Shown: positions 39,426-48,859 of the stretch, piece after piece
Layout: every line of letters starts with the position of its first letter
Position numbering within the stretch: position 1 is the stretch's first letter
Assembly (NCBI RefSeq): GCF_000507145.1
Contig: NZ_AYTO01000041.1
Coordinates: 186,001-250,000, forward strand
Direction of reading: 5' to 3'
Origin: Bacillus tequilensis KCTC 13622
GTDB taxonomy: Bacteria; Bacillota; Bacilli; Bacillales; Bacillaceae
Length of the DNA: 64,000 nucleotides
The notes under the pieces: generated by a model
The model's database searches: none
Told to the model about the DNA's origin: nothing
Seen by the model: only the letters and a program-made list of their open reading frames with translations
Program-made: the position numbers and the translations under genes

Positions 39426-40301
39426 CTATTCTATATTTTGCACTTGTTCTTTTATTTTTTCAATAGAACTTTTCATTTCGACGACAAGCTTTGTGATCTG
39501 GTGATCATTTGCTTTTGAGCCAATTGTATTGGCTTCCCGGTTCAGCTCTTGAACAAGAAAGTCGAGTTTGCGCCCGACAGCTCCGCCCCCAGCTAATATA
39601 TCACGAAACTGGGCGAAGTGGCTCTTCAGCCTGGTAATCTCCTCAGTGATATCAGAGCGGTCTGCAAAAATAGCGCATTCTGTTACAAGCCGGCTTTCGT
39701 CTAATACGTCTTCAGTCCATTCTTTGATTCTGGCGTACAGCCGTTCCCGGTAACGAGATACGACGTCTGCTGCCAGCAATTCCGTTTCTTTCACCAGCTC
39801 TTCAAGCTGATCAATATGTGTCAGGCAGTCTCTCGCTAAAAGCTGCCCCTCTTTTTCACGCATTTCACAGAGCCCTTTTACAGCTTCCTCTGCAGCAGCG
39901 GTGATTAACGCCTCCAGCTTGTCATTTTGCGTCTGTTCTTCATGAATCTGGACGACATGGTCAAGCTTAAAGAAATCCATTACATCAGGCTCTGCAGACA
40001 ATTGATACCGCTTCTTCATATCGCCCGCAGCTGCGACAAACTCATCGAGGAGCGGCCAATCAATTTCAAGCCTTTTCTCCACAAGCATATCGCTGTCAAC
40101 GGAAACGAAAAGCTCAATCCTTCCGCGCTGGATATGCTGCAGAATGGTTTGTTTCAGCTTATCTTCAACATATAGCAAAGGCCTTGGCAAACGAGCGTTC
40201 ACTTCTTTAAACCTGTAGTTCACAGATTTAAGTTCTACGCTTACAGAGAGATCATCTTGTGTTTTGCTTGCACTGCCGAAGCCCGTCATACTTCGTATCA
40301 T
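39426..40301 (-). CDS. yloC: YicC-family endoribonuclease-like protein YloC
   Basis: 291 residues beginning MIRSMTGFGSASKT, with VELKSVNYRFKEVNARLP and the C-terminal GRKLDFLVQELNREANTIGSK, the hallmarks of the YicC family. E. coli YicC/RnhX is implicated in RNA cleavage; the Bacillus role is not well fixed. It leads yloC-remA-gmk-rpoZ. The Shine-Dalgarno sequence is weak. ATG at 40301. Confidence 0.92.
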   Translation of the reverse strand: MIRSMTGFGSASKTQDDLSVSVELKSVNYRFKEVNARLPRPLLYVEDKLKQTILQHIQRGRIELFVSVDSDMLVEKRLEIDWPLLDEFVAAAGDMKKRYQLSAEPDVMDFFKLDHVVQIHEEQTQNDKLEALITAAAEEAVKGLCEMREKEGQLLARDCLTHIDQLEELVKETELLAADVVSRYRERLYARIKEWTEDVLDESRLVTECAIFADRSDITEEITRLKSHFAQFRDILAGGGAVGRKLDFLVQELNREANTIGSKANDHQITKLVVEMKSSIEKIKEQVQNIE

Positions 40302-40330
40302 TTTAAAACACCCAATTCTTCCCTGTTCTC

Positions 40331-40363
40331 ATAATAAAAGGGCAATAGACATGCTATTACCCC
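40331..40363 (-). terminator. Hairpin between yloB and yloC
   Basis: Minus strand: GGGTAATAG / CTATTGCCC (one G-U pair), loop CATGT, then TTTTATT. It can terminate yloB transcripts, but it also starts within about 10 nt of the -10 box of the yloC promoter, so it would form the 5' end of the yloC mRNA. Confidence 0.7.
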
Positions 40364-40372
40364 TAAGATTAT

Positions 40373-40401
40373 ATCATATGAATTTATTTTTTTCTTGTCA
40401 A
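40373..40401 (-). promoter_or_regulatory. Sigma-A promoter for the yloC operon, inside the yloB 3' end
   Basis: Minus strand TTGACA (40401-40396), 17-nt spacer, TATGAT (40378-40373), overlapping a TATAAT. The -35 box is part of the last yloB codons. Confidence 0.65.
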
Positions 40402-43056
40402 AAGTGACCCAGCCAGTAAAAAAGTAGGGATGGCAGACATGCCGATGACAAGCATCCAGTCTCCCGGCGTGATGGAAACCGTATGGAAAATCGTCTGAAG
40501 CGGCGGATAGTAGATGACAACAAGCATCAGCAAAGTGGATGACAATACCGCACCGATTAAGTACAGATTTTGAAACGGATTTCTGGAAAAAACAGATGTC
40601 TCGCTTCGGCAGTCAAAAACGTGAATCAGCTGAGCCAGCACCAATGTGGCAAACGCAATCGTCTGAGCATAAGCCAAATTCTCCGGATTCCGATGATACA
40701 CAATGATAAACGCTAGAATAGTGGCGGCGCCGATTAAAAACCCTCTGGAGACGACCTTCCACCCAAGCTTGCGGGCAAACACTCCTTCTTTCGGATGACG
40801 GGGCTTCCGCTTCATCACGTCTCCTTCCGGCTGATCCATGCCGAGTGCCATCGCCGGCAACCCATCCGTCACCAAGTTCACCCATAAAATCTGAATTGGG
40901 ACGAGCGGCAAGGGAAGGGCAAGCAGCATTGCAAACAGCATGACAAGAATTTCTCCGACGTTAGAAGCCAGCAGGTATCTAATAAACTTTCTGATATTTT
41001 CATAGATGTTTCTGCCCTCTTTTATCGCTGATTTGATTGTCGCGAAATTATCGTCCACAAGCACAAGGGATGACGCTTCTTTTGCCACATCTGTCCCGGT
41101 ATTGCCCATAGCGACCCCGATGTCAGCTTGTTTAATGGCCGGGGCGTCATTGACGCCATCTCCAGTCATCGCCACAATATGCCCGTTTTCCTGATAGGCT
41201 TTCACGATTTTCAGTTTATGCTCAGGAGAAACGCGGGCAAAGACATACACGTCCTCCACCACATGAGCAAGCTCCTCTTGAGTAAGTTCATTCAGCATCT
41301 TGCCGTCCATGATTTTTCCCTTCTTTGGAAGGAGGCGCAAGTCTTTCGCTATCGCTTTAGCGGTCTCTACATGATCGCCTGTAATCATGACGGTCTTGAT
41401 TCCGGCTTCACGGCATTCTTTAATCGCCTGTCTGACCTCAGGCCGCGGTGGATCGATGATGCCTGAAAGACCGAGCATCGTCAAATCTTTTTCCGCCTGC
41501 TCCATAGACGGTGTTTCATTTGCTTTTATCCGCTTGTAGGCGACTGCTATCGTTCTGAGCGCCTGTGATGCCAAATGTCTTAATACCGCCTCTGTTTCTG
41601 CTTTTCTCTCATTTGAGAAAAGAGCCGCTGAACCGTCATAAAAAATACGGGAAGAACGCTGCATCAGCACATCTGGTGCACCTTTAGTAATGATATACCG
41701 CTTTCTGTCCCGATCCTCGACAATGACTGTCATCATTTTCCGGGCGGAATCAAACGGAAATTCTTCGATTACCCGGTAATGAGATTCAACAAATTCTTTT
41801 GAAAAACCGCCTTTTCTCGCCGCAGTGAGGAGCGCTCCCTCTGTTGGATCTCCATCAAGCACATATTCGCCGTCTCTTTCCTCAATATTGGAGTTGTTAC
41901 AAAGCGCTCCGAACAGCAGCATCTGCTGAAGCGGCTTATGTTCATTGACACTGATCTCTTTTTCGTTTAGCGTGAAGCTTCCTTTCGGCTCATAGCCGGC
42001 TCCTGCCACTCTCCACGTTTTCCCTCCGGACCAGACATGTGTCACTGTCATTTTGTTTTGCGTCATAGTCCCTGTTTTATCTGAACAAATGATAGACGCA
42101 CATCCCAGCGTTTCAACCGCAGGGAGTTTTCTTACGATCGATTTTTGCTTAATCATCCGCTGTACGCCTAGCGACAGCGCCACTGTCACAATGGCCGGGA
42201 GCCCCTCAGGAATAGCGGCAACCGCTAACGACACACCCGCTAAAAACATGCTGTACAAATCGTGACCCTGGATGACACCGACGGCAACGACAAGTACGGT
42301 CAGAAGCAATGCAACAACAATTAAAATCTTTCCGAGCTGTTCGAGTCTTCTTTGCAGCGGGGTTGAGAGTGTCCCTGCCGTTTCAAGCATGTCGGCAATT
42401 TTCCCCATTGCCGTATTCATTCCTGTGCCGACGACAACTCCGACACCGCTGCCGCGGGTCACAATTGTTCCCATAAATGCCATATTCGTAATATCACCGA
42501 GGGAAACATCCGTTTTTTTCAATTTATCGGCATGCTTCACTACCGGGATTGATTCCCCGGTTAGTGCTGACTCCTCTATTTCAAGGCTTCTCGCTTCGAC
42601 AATTCGAACGTCCGCGCCAATCCTGTCCCCGCTCGTAAATTTCACAATATCACCCGGCACAAGTTCTTTGGAAGGAATCTTTGTCCAGCTTCCTTCCCTG
42701 AGCGCCATGACATGCGGTGTTGAAAGCTCTTTTAAAGCCTGAAGAGATTGCTCAGCACGCCTTTCTTGAAAGAAGCCGAGTATGCCATTCACAAACACAA
42801 TCGCAATAATTGCAACCGCGTCTACGTATTCACCAAGAAAACCTGAGATTAACGTTGCCGCCAAAAGAACAAGCACCATAAAATCTTTGAACTCCGCGAA
42901 AAACAAGAGAAGCGCTGATGTTTTTTTCCCTTCTTGCAGCTCGTTTGGTCCATGCTTGTCGAGGCGTTTTTTCACCTCTTTTTCTGTTAACCCTTGTTTC
43001 ATGGACGTATTGGTTGCCTCTAGTAAATCTGTTTGTCCCATTTCATGAAACTTCAT
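40384..43056 (-). CDS. yloB: P-type Ca2+-transporting ATPase YloB
   Basis: 890 residues, a type IIA P-type ATPase: N-terminal cation ATPase domain, TGES dephosphorylation motif near 180, PEGLP in M4, phosphorylation site CSDKTGT, hinge [10 protein letters not shown], and about ten membrane segments. The M4 PEGL and M6 regions fit SERCA-like calcium pumps; B. subtilis YloB forms a calcium-dependent phosphoenzyme and is linked to spores. The ATG at 43056 is chosen over one nine codons upstream because GGGGAG precedes it, though at 12 nt. It is divergent from rqcH. Confidence 0.96.
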   Translation of the reverse strand: MKFHEMGQTDLLEATNTSMKQGLTEKEVKKRLDKHGPNELQEGKKTSALLLFFAEFKDFMVLVLLAATLISGFLGEYVDAVAIIAIVFVNGILGFFQERRAEQSLQALKELSTPHVMALREGSWTKIPSKELVPGDIVKFTSGDRIGADVRIVEARSLEIEESALTGESIPVVKHADKLKKTDVSLGDITNMAFMGTIVTRGSGVGVVVGTGMNTAMGKIADMLETAGTLSTPLQRRLEQLGKILIVVALLLTVLVVAVGVIQGHDLYSMFLAGVSLAVAAIPEGLPAIVTVALSLGVQRMIKQKSIVRKLPAVETLGCASIICSDKTGTMTQNKMTVTHVWSGGKTWRVAGAGYEPKGSFTLNEKEISVNEHKPLQQMLLFGALCNNSNIEERDGEYVLDGDPTEGALLTAARKGGFSKEFVESHYRVIEEFPFDSARKMMTVIVEDRDRKRYIITKGAPDVLMQRSSRIFYDGSAALFSNERKAETEAVLRHLASQALRTIAVAYKRIKANETPSMEQAEKDLTMLGLSGIIDPPRPEVRQAIKECREAGIKTVMITGDHVETAKAIAKDLRLLPKKGKIMDGKMLNELTQEELAHVVEDVYVFARVSPEHKLKIVKAYQENGHIVAMTGDGVNDAPAIKQADIGVAMGNTGTDVAKEASSLVLVDDNFATIKSAIKEGRNIYENIRKFIRYLLASNVGEILVMLFAMLLALPLPLVPIQILWVNLVTDGLPAMALGMDQPEGDVMKRKPRHPKEGVFARKLGWKVVSRGFLIGAATILAFIIVYHRNPENLAYAQTIAFATLVLAQLIHVFDCRSETSVFSRNPFQNLYLIGAVLSSTLLMLVVIYYPPLQTIFHTVSITPGDWMLVIGMSAIPTFLLAGSLLTRKK

Positions 43057-43082
43057 TCCGCTCGTCCACTCCCCTGCTCTCA

Positions 43083-43113
43083 TATAGAGATATCACTCTA
43101 TAAGCATGCTTAT
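43083..43113. repeat. Two adjoining palindromes between yloB and rqcH
   Basis: TATAGAG / CTCTATA (43083-43102, 6-nt centre) runs straight into the perfect 14-bp palindrome ATAAGCATGCTTAT (43100-43113). They share three bases. The position, between two divergent start codons, fits an operator, but I do not recognise the protein. Confidence 0.55.
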
Positions 43114-43141
43114 TCTGACTCGTCCCATTTCATGCTATAAT
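43113..43141 (+). promoter_or_regulatory. Promoter for rqcH
   Basis: Perfect TATAAT (43136-43141) with a weak -35 TTCTGA (43113-43118) at 17 nt. The -35 box abuts the palindrome pair. Confidence 0.5.
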
Positions 43142-43177
43142 TATCGAATGCAGGAAGAATGAGAGGGTGTATTGCAT

Positions 43178-44890
43178 ATGTCGTTTGATGGTATGTTTAC
43201 ATACGGAATGACACATGAACTTAATGAGAAAATGACGGGCGGACGAATTACGAAAGTCCATCAGCCATATAAACACGATGTGATTTTTCACATCCGCGCC
43301 AATGGAAAAAACCAAAAACTATTGTTATCCGCACACCCGAGCTATTCACGGGTGCATATTACAACGCAAGCTTATGAAAACCCGAGCGAACCGCCGATGT
43401 TTTGCATGCTGCTGAGAAAGCATATCGAGGGCGGATTCATTGAGAAAATCGAACAAGCGGGCTTAGACCGCATTATGATTTTTCATATCAAAAGCCGGAA
43501 CGAAATTGGCGATGAAACCACTCGAAAGCTATATGTAGAAATTATGGGCCGCCACAGCAATATCATTTTGACAGACGGAGAAGACAATGTGATCATCGAC
43601 GGGCTTAAGCATTTATCACCGTCAATGAACAGCTATCGTACAGTGCTGCCCGGACACGATTATAAGCTTCCGCCGGCACAGGACAAAATTTCGCCGTTTG
43701 AGGCAACAGAAGACGATATTTTGCGTCATCTCAGTTTTCAAGAAGGACGCCTTGATAAACAGATTGTCGACCACTTTTCAGGGGTGTCTCCGCTCTTTGC
43801 CAAAGAAGCGGTTCACAGAGCGGGCCTCGCTAACAAAGTCACACTTCCAAAAGCACTGCTGGAGCTTTTCGCGGAAGTAAAAGAGCACCGCTTCATTCCT
43901 AACATTACGACCGTAAGCGGAAAAGAATATTTTTATCTGCTGGAGCTGACACATCTAAAAGGCGAAACGCGCCGTTTTGATTCATTAAGCGAGCTGCTCG
44001 ATCGTTTTTATTTTGGAAAAGCTGAACGAGACCGGGTCAAACAGCAGGCTCAGGATCTTGAACGATTTGTTGTCAATGAACGAAAGAAAAATGCCAACAA
44101 AATCAAAAAATTAGAGAAAACACTGGAGTATTCAGAAAGCGCGAAGGAATTCCAGCTATACGGTGAGCTGTTAACAGCGAACTTATATATGCTAAAAAAA
44201 GGCGATAAACAGGCTGAGGTCATCAACTATTATGATGAAGAAAGTCCGACAATCACGATTCCTTTAAATCCGAATAAGACGCCTTCTGAAAACGCACAGG
44301 CCTACTTCACAAAATATCAAAAAGCGAAAAATTCGGTCGCGGTTGTCGAGGAGCAAATCAGGCTGGCACAGGAAGAGATCGAATACTTTGACCAGCTGAT
44401 TCAGCAGCTTTCATCCGCTTCTCCCCGAGATATCAGCGAAATCAGGGAAGAGCTTGTGGAGGGTAAATATTTACGCCCTAAACAGCAAAAAGGACAGAAA
44501 AAATCAAAATCGCACAATCCGGTTTTAGAAACATATGAATCTTCTTCGGGCCTGACGATTTTAGTAGGCAAAAACAACCGCCAAAACGAATACTTAACGA
44601 CAAGAGCCGCAGCCAGAGATGATATTTGGCTTCACACGAAGGATATTCCAGGCTCCCACGTTGTCATCAGAAGCAGCGAACCGGATGAGCAAACAATTCT
44701 AGAAGCAGCCACAATTGCAGCTTATTTTTCAAAAGCGAAAGAATCAAGTTCAGTGCCTGTCGATTATACAAAAATCAGACATGTCAAAAAACCGAACGGC
44801 GCGAAGCCCGGCTTCGTCACCTACGACAGCCAGCATACCGTCTTTGTCACACCTGATGCCGATACTGTCATCAAGCTGAAAAAAAGCTGA
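43178..44890 (+). CDS. rqcH: Ribosome quality control protein RqcH (YloA), NFACT family
   Basis: 570 residues: NFACT-N domain with the Asp97-Arg98 pair (AGLDRIM) needed for alanine tailing, HhH region, two coiled-coil arms (about 285-345 and 365-425), and the C-terminal NFACT-R domain ([19 protein letters not shown]). RqcH binds stalled 50S-peptidyl-tRNA and adds C-terminal alanine tails that mark the peptide for degradation. The ATG at 43178 follows GAGAGGGTG; a TTG two codons earlier is too close to it. It is convergent with the sulfur operon across a shared terminator. Confidence 0.97.
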   Translation: MSFDGMFTYGMTHELNEKMTGGRITKVHQPYKHDVIFHIRANGKNQKLLLSAHPSYSRVHITTQAYENPSEPPMFCMLLRKHIEGGFIEKIEQAGLDRIMIFHIKSRNEIGDETTRKLYVEIMGRHSNIILTDGEDNVIIDGLKHLSPSMNSYRTVLPGHDYKLPPAQDKISPFEATEDDILRHLSFQEGRLDKQIVDHFSGVSPLFAKEAVHRAGLANKVTLPKALLELFAEVKEHRFIPNITTVSGKEYFYLLELTHLKGETRRFDSLSELLDRFYFGKAERDRVKQQAQDLERFVVNERKKNANKIKKLEKTLEYSESAKEFQLYGELLTANLYMLKKGDKQAEVINYYDEESPTITIPLNPNKTPSENAQAYFTKYQKAKNSVAVVEEQIRLAQEEIEYFDQLIQQLSSASPRDISEIREELVEGKYLRPKQQKGQKKSKSHNPVLETYESSSGLTILVGKNNRQNEYLTTRAAARDDIWLHTKDIPGSHVVIRSSEPDEQTILEAATIAAYFSKAKESSSVPVDYTKIRHVKKPNGAKPGFVTYDSQHTVFVTPDADTVIKLKKS

Positions 44891-44896
44891 GCCGCA

Positions 44897-44936
44897 CAAA
44901 AAAAGCCAGAGCATTATGATGCTCTGGCTTATTTCT
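44897..44936. terminator. Bidirectional terminator between rqcH and sirC
   Basis: Perfect 12-bp stem AAGCCAGAGCAT / ATGCTCTGGCTT with a TATG loop. The plus side continues ATTTCTTTCTT; the minus side has TTTTTTT. The sirC stop codon lies in the stem edge. Confidence 0.9.
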
Positions 44937-45417
44937 TTCTTCTTACCTGATAAAGCCTGTCCACTTCAGCGACAAAATCGCCGTCAATCAGCTCATCCAC
45001 TTTTCCGGCGAGCTCCTTTGTGTGCTTCGGGCTGGCTCCGTTTGTCGAGACTGACACCGTGACATGGCCTTTTTTTACGATTTTCGGCATGTATACATTG
45101 CCAAGTTCAGCATGACTGGCACAATTGACAAGCTGAAAAGGCGCCGCGGTTTGAGCAATCTCTTTGTTCACTGCCGGATGATCAGTCGCGGCAATAATCA
45201 AAAAAGCATCGAGATAGTCTTCTTTTTCAATCGTGCGGCTGACCCACCTGATGCGGTGATTGTCTGCCATTTGCTTGATTTCCGGTTCAACATCCGGACT
45301 GACAAGCGTAATATCAGCCCCCTCAGAAAGCACCGTTTTCAGTCTTCTGAGAGCGATGCTGCCGCCCCCTGCAATGACAACCTTTTTCTTTTCCAGACTA
45401 ATGTGCAGCGGAAGCAT
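44929..45417 (-). CDS. sirC: Precorrin-2 dehydrogenase SirC (YlnF)
   Basis: 162 residues with the NAD-binding motif VIAGGGSIALRR, LIIAATDHPAVN and the C-terminal SVSTNGASPKHTKELA. It oxidises precorrin-2 to sirohydrochlorin in siroheme synthesis. It does the job of one half of the enteric CysG fusion, while SumT and SirB here do the rest. The ATG at 45417 follows GGAGG and overlaps the sirB 3' end by 20 nt. Confidence 0.95.
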   Translation of the reverse strand: MLPLHISLEKKKVVIAGGGSIALRRLKTVLSEGADITLVSPDVEPEIKQMADNHRIRWVSRTIEKEDYLDAFLIIAATDHPAVNKEIAQTAAPFQLVNCASHAELGNVYMPKIVKKGHVTVSVSTNGASPKHTKELAGKVDELIDGDFVAEVDRLYQVRRKK

Positions 45418-46183
45418 ATGAACCTCCGTCAAAATCAAATGCCCCTTCCGGATTTGCGGCGGTTTCTCTCACGCGGTTCAAAAATGCGTTTTTCACATGA
45501 GGATGAAAACCGATATAGGAAGAGAGGTAGACATTCGGATTATCGGCTTTTAATTTCTGAACCTCTCGTTCAATTTCATTCATCAGCATACCGGTAAAGA
45601 GCAAGTATGGAACGATAAAGGTTGTTAGGCCGTCATCTTTTTTCAGCTCTGAAAAAATCTCTTTATAGTTCGGACCGCATGCTGTCAAAAAGCACGGGAT
45701 GACTTCCTTGACCGGAAGCATATTTTGAAGAAGATGGGCAATCCCGGTTACGTCTCTTTTTACATCAGGATCTGAACTTCCCCTTCCAATAAGCACAACT
45801 CTGGCATTTTCATACGGAACACCTATGTCTTTCATTCGGTGATATACCGCTTTGACTACTTCTTCGTCAATTCCGATCGGCTTTCCGTATGAAAGGCCGA
45901 CCGAAGGATACCGGAATGCTGCGCGCGCAATTTCTTCCGGAATATCATGCTTTGCATGCGCGGCTGTTAAAAGAAGCAGAGGCACCACTGCGATATGAGT
46001 GGCGCCTTGCTTCACACATGCTTCAAACCCTGTCTCAATTGTCGGCTCCTGAAGCTCCAAAAAGCTGATTTCCTGTATAGGCGCAGAGATGTGCGCCTTG
46101 CATCCTTCCAAAAAGGCTGCCGCTTCTTGCTGTGCCTTTTTTATCCGGCTGCCGTGACCGACATATAAAATGGCTTGTTTCAT
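45398..46183 (-). CDS. sirB: Sirohydrochlorin ferrochelatase SirB (YlnE)
   Basis: 261 residues of the CbiX/SirB chelatase fold with two similar halves: YVGHGSRIKKAQ with the metal-ligand His near the N terminus, AVVPLLLLTAAHAKHDIP, and FIVPYLLFTGMLMNEI. It inserts Fe2+ into sirohydrochlorin to give siroheme, the sulfite reductase cofactor. It starts 2 nt before the sumT stop end, and overlaps sirC by 20 nt. Confidence 0.95.
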   Translation of the reverse strand: MKQAILYVGHGSRIKKAQQEAAAFLEGCKAHISAPIQEISFLELQEPTIETGFEACVKQGATHIAVVPLLLLTAAHAKHDIPEEIARAAFRYPSVGLSYGKPIGIDEEVVKAVYHRMKDIGVPYENARVVLIGRGSSDPDVKRDVTGIAHLLQNMLPVKEVIPCFLTACGPNYKEIFSELKKDDGLTTFIVPYLLFTGMLMNEIEREVQKLKADNPNVYLSSYIGFHPHVKNAFLNRVRETAANPEGAFDFDGGSYASAAH

Positions 46184-46184
46184 T

Positions 46185-46958
46185 TTACAACGCCTCGCTT
46201 AAATCTTGTTTTTTCAGTTCAGGTTCAAACCAATCCAGCTTATAGTGATAATTTACAACATTTCCAATGACAATTAAACTAGGATTTTTAATGTCTTCTT
46301 TTATCACCGTTTCTGAAAGGGTCTCAACCGTACAGAAAACAGATTTTTGCTTATCCGTTGTTCCCCAATGAATAAAGGCTGCCGGTGTAGAACCATCCCG
46401 GCCGTTTTCAAGAAGTTTTCTTTCAATCTGCTGCACGTTTTTGATACCCATATAGATGACAAGTGTATCAATTCCCGTAGCGAGCGCTTTCCACTTTTTA
46501 TCAAAATCTTCTTCTTTTTGATAATGACCCGTTACAAATGCGACGTTAGAGCCTGCGTCCCGATGAGTAACAGGAATCCCGGCATAAGCGGCTGCCGCGA
46601 TTCCTGATGTAATACCGGGGATGATTTCAAACGGAATTCCGTTTTCAGACAGACATTCCGCTTCCTCCCCTCCTCTTCCGAACACAAATGGGTCTCCGCC
46701 CTTTAATCTGACAACGTTTTTTCCTTTTTGCGCATACTTCACAAGAAATCGATTGATGGTTTCCTGCTTCATTGTATGAAAATCTGGAAGCTTCCCGCAG
46801 TAGATCAGGTCTGCTTGCTCTTTGGCATATTGTAAAATCTCTTTATTTACTAATCTGTCATATAAGATGACATCCGCTTTTTCAATGGCTTTCAACGCTT
46901 TAATTGTCAGCAGATCAGGGTCTCCGGGACCCGCTCCTACAATATATACTTTCCCCAT
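46185..46958 (-). CDS. sumT: Uroporphyrinogen-III C-methyltransferase SumT (YlnD)
   Basis: 257 residues with the family motifs GAGPGDPDLLTIKAL, YCGK, RLKGGDPFVFGRGGEE and PGITSGIAAAAYAGIPVTHR. It methylates uroporphyrinogen III twice with SAM to give precorrin-2, the first committed step of siroheme synthesis. GGGGG precedes the ATG at 46958. It follows cysC across a 98-nt gap that holds a possible small gene. Confidence 0.97.
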   Translation of the reverse strand: MGKVYIVGAGPGDPDLLTIKALKAIEKADVILYDRLVNKEILQYAKEQADLIYCGKLPDFHTMKQETINRFLVKYAQKGKNVVRLKGGDPFVFGRGGEEAECLSENGIPFEIIPGITSGIAAAAYAGIPVTHRDAGSNVAFVTGHYQKEEDFDKKWKALATGIDTLVIYMGIKNVQQIERKLLENGRDGSTPAAFIHWGTTDKQKSVFCTVETLSETVIKEDIKNPSLIVIGNVVNYHYKLDWFEPELKKQDLSEAL

Positions 46959-46973
46959 CGTATTTCCCCCGAT

Positions 46974-47054
46974 CTATTCGAGTTCTTCCAGAACATTTGC
47001 TGTGGTGCTGTTCTCGCTTGCATTCCGGCATCTGAGAAGAACACAGCCGATCAT
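46974..47054 (-). CDS. Possible 26-residue small protein between cysC and sumT
   Basis: An ATG 2 nt after the cysC stop opens 26 codons that end 15 nt before the sumT start, so the frame fills the gap up to the sumT Shine-Dalgarno sequence. The product begins MIGCVLLRCRNASE and ends NVLEELE; it has two cysteines (4 and 9) and an acidic tail, with no family I know. No strong ribosome binding site is present, so it would need translational coupling to cysC. The same RNA can also fold (GCTGT(G)TTCT with AGAACAGC; GTTCT-GGA-AGAAC), so it may instead be an untranslated spacer. Confidence 0.4.
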   Translation of the reverse strand: MIGCVLLRCRNASENSTTANVLEELE

Positions 47055-47056
47055 AT

Positions 47057-47650
47057 TCAGCTCAATTTTTGTTTGACAAACTCGATCAGCTGGTTTTTGC
47101 ACGCTTCACGGTCATGCTGTCCTGAATCAAGAACGAGCTCCGGTGCTTCCGGCTCTTCATAAGGAGAATCAATTCCTGTAAAAAATGGAATTTCCCCGTT
47201 TCTTGCCTTTTTGTAGAGTCCTTTCGGATCTCTTTTTTCACAAATGTCAAGGTCGCATTTAACGTATACTTCATTGAATTCGCCTGCTTCCACAAGCTCG
47301 CGAACCTGTTGTCTGTCCTCGCGGAAAGGAGAGATAAAAGCAGTAATCACAATGGTGCCCTGCTGAACAAAAAGCTTTGCCACCTCTCCGATTCGGCGGA
47401 TGTTTTCTTTCCGGTCTTCATCAGAAAAACCAAGGTCCTTATTTAAGCCGTGGCGAATATTATCCCCGTCCAGCACAATGACTTGATAGCCTTGCTCAAA
47501 TAATTCTCTCGCAGCGGCATTGGCAATCGTTGATTTACCAGAGCCGCTTAACCCTGTCAGCCAGAGAATTGAGCTTTTGTGCTTGTTTTTTTGCTGGTAC
47601 TCTTCTTTTGTAATAGAGGCTTCATGCCATACAATATCGCGATTTGTCAC
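47057..47650 (-). CDS. cysC: Adenylylsulfate kinase CysC (YlnC)
   Basis: 197 residues with Walker A GLSGSGKST (33-41), VLDGDNIRHGLNKDLGF and FISPFREDR, typical of APS kinase. It phosphorylates APS to PAPS. It starts with GTG at 47650 after GGAGG and lies 12 nt after sat, so the two activation steps are adjacent. Confidence 0.97.
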   Translation of the reverse strand: MTNRDIVWHEASITKEEYQQKNKHKSSILWLTGLSGSGKSTIANAAARELFEQGYQVIVLDGDNIRHGLNKDLGFSDEDRKENIRRIGEVAKLFVQQGTIVITAFISPFREDRQQVRELVEAGEFNEVYVKCDLDICEKRDPKGLYKKARNGEIPFFTGIDSPYEEPEAPELVLDSGQHDREACKNQLIEFVKQKLS

Positions 47651-47662
47651 TGCCAGTCCTCC

Positions 47663-48811
47663 TTAAGATACGCCTGCTTCTTCTTTTTTCTTCATCCCTC
47701 TGATTAACACTTCTACGACTTCTGCGCGGCTGAATTCTGCAGGAGGCAGCACACCGTCTCTCAGCATGCCTCTTACCTTAGTGCCTGATAAGATGACGTG
47801 ATGCTCTCTGCCGTGAGGGCACGTTTTCGCTGTTCCCATATTTCCGCATTTTTCGCAGAAGAAGCTGTGCTCGAATTTAAGCGGTGTAATCCCAAGCTCT
47901 TCAGGTTTAAATGTGTCAAACAGCTCCTGCGCCTCGTATGTTCCGTAATAGTCACCTACACCTGCGTGATCGCGGCCGACGATGAAATGCGTGCAGCCGT
48001 AGTTCTTTCTGACAAGCGCGTGGAAAATTGCTTCTCTCGGTCCTGCATAACGCATCGCGGCTAAGAAGACGCCGAGGAACACGCGGTCTTTCGGGTAGTA
48101 ATTGTCAAGCAGCACTTGATAGCTTTCCATCCGCACATCAGCTGGGATGTCATCAGATTTTGTTTCGCCTACCAGCGGGTTTAAGAACAAGCCGTCTACT
48201 GTTTCAAGTGCTGTTTTTTGAATGTATTCATGCGCTCTGTGGACGGGGTTTCTTGTTTGGAAACCGACAATCGTTTCCCAGCCTTTTTCCGCAAACTGGC
48301 GTCTTGTTTCCGCCGGTTCAAACGTAAACTCAGGGAATTGTTTTGAAGCTTTTTTAATCAAAGTGATCGGTCCGCCGACATATGTATCGCCTCGGCTGAA
48401 CAGCTTTTTAACACCCGGATGCTCCTGCTCATCCGTTTTGTACACATTGACCGCTTCTTTTTGTTTGTCAGGCACGTACAGGTCTTCGATTTGGATAACA
48501 CCGTATGTTTCTCCTTCATACGTTAACTTTACCGTTTCACCGATTGACAGTTCCGCTGCTTTTTGCGCATTGACCGGAAGCGTGATTGGAAGGGACCAGA
48601 CAATGCCGGAAGAAAGACGCATATTTTCGACAACTGATACGTAATCTTTTTCATTAAAGAAGCCTTCGATCGGACTGTATGCGCCGATTCCTATTAATTC
48701 CAAATCCGCAAAAGAAATCAAATCAAGTTCAATTTCTTTTTGAATGCCGCTCACGTTATATGATTCATCTACTCTGTTTACTAATGTTCCTCCGTGTGGT
48801 GCTAAGCTCAT
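47663..48811 (-). CDS. sat: Sulfate adenylyltransferase
   Basis: 382 residues of the single-chain ATP sulfurylase type: PUA-like N-terminal domain, [11 protein letters not shown] and [12 protein letters not shown] for ATP and sulfate binding, and a Cys/His cluster [15 protein letters not shown] likely to bind zinc. It makes APS from sulfate and ATP. It is not the CysD/CysN type of enteric bacteria. Flanked by cysP and cysC in the operon. ATG at 48811. Confidence 0.98.
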   Translation of the reverse strand: MSLAPHGGTLVNRVDESYNVSGIQKEIELDLISFADLELIGIGAYSPIEGFFNEKDYVSVVENMRLSSGIVWSLPITLPVNAQKAAELSIGETVKLTYEGETYGVIQIEDLYVPDKQKEAVNVYKTDEQEHPGVKKLFSRGDTYVGGPITLIKKASKQFPEFTFEPAETRRQFAEKGWETIVGFQTRNPVHRAHEYIQKTALETVDGLFLNPLVGETKSDDIPADVRMESYQVLLDNYYPKDRVFLGVFLAAMRYAGPREAIFHALVRKNYGCTHFIVGRDHAGVGDYYGTYEAQELFDTFKPEELGITPLKFEHSFFCEKCGNMGTAKTCPHGREHHVILSGTKVRGMLRDGVLPPAEFSRAEVVEVLIRGMKKKEEAGVS

Positions 48812-48859
48812 AATATTTATTTCCTCCCAGTTAACATATAAAATAACTCAGAATAATAA

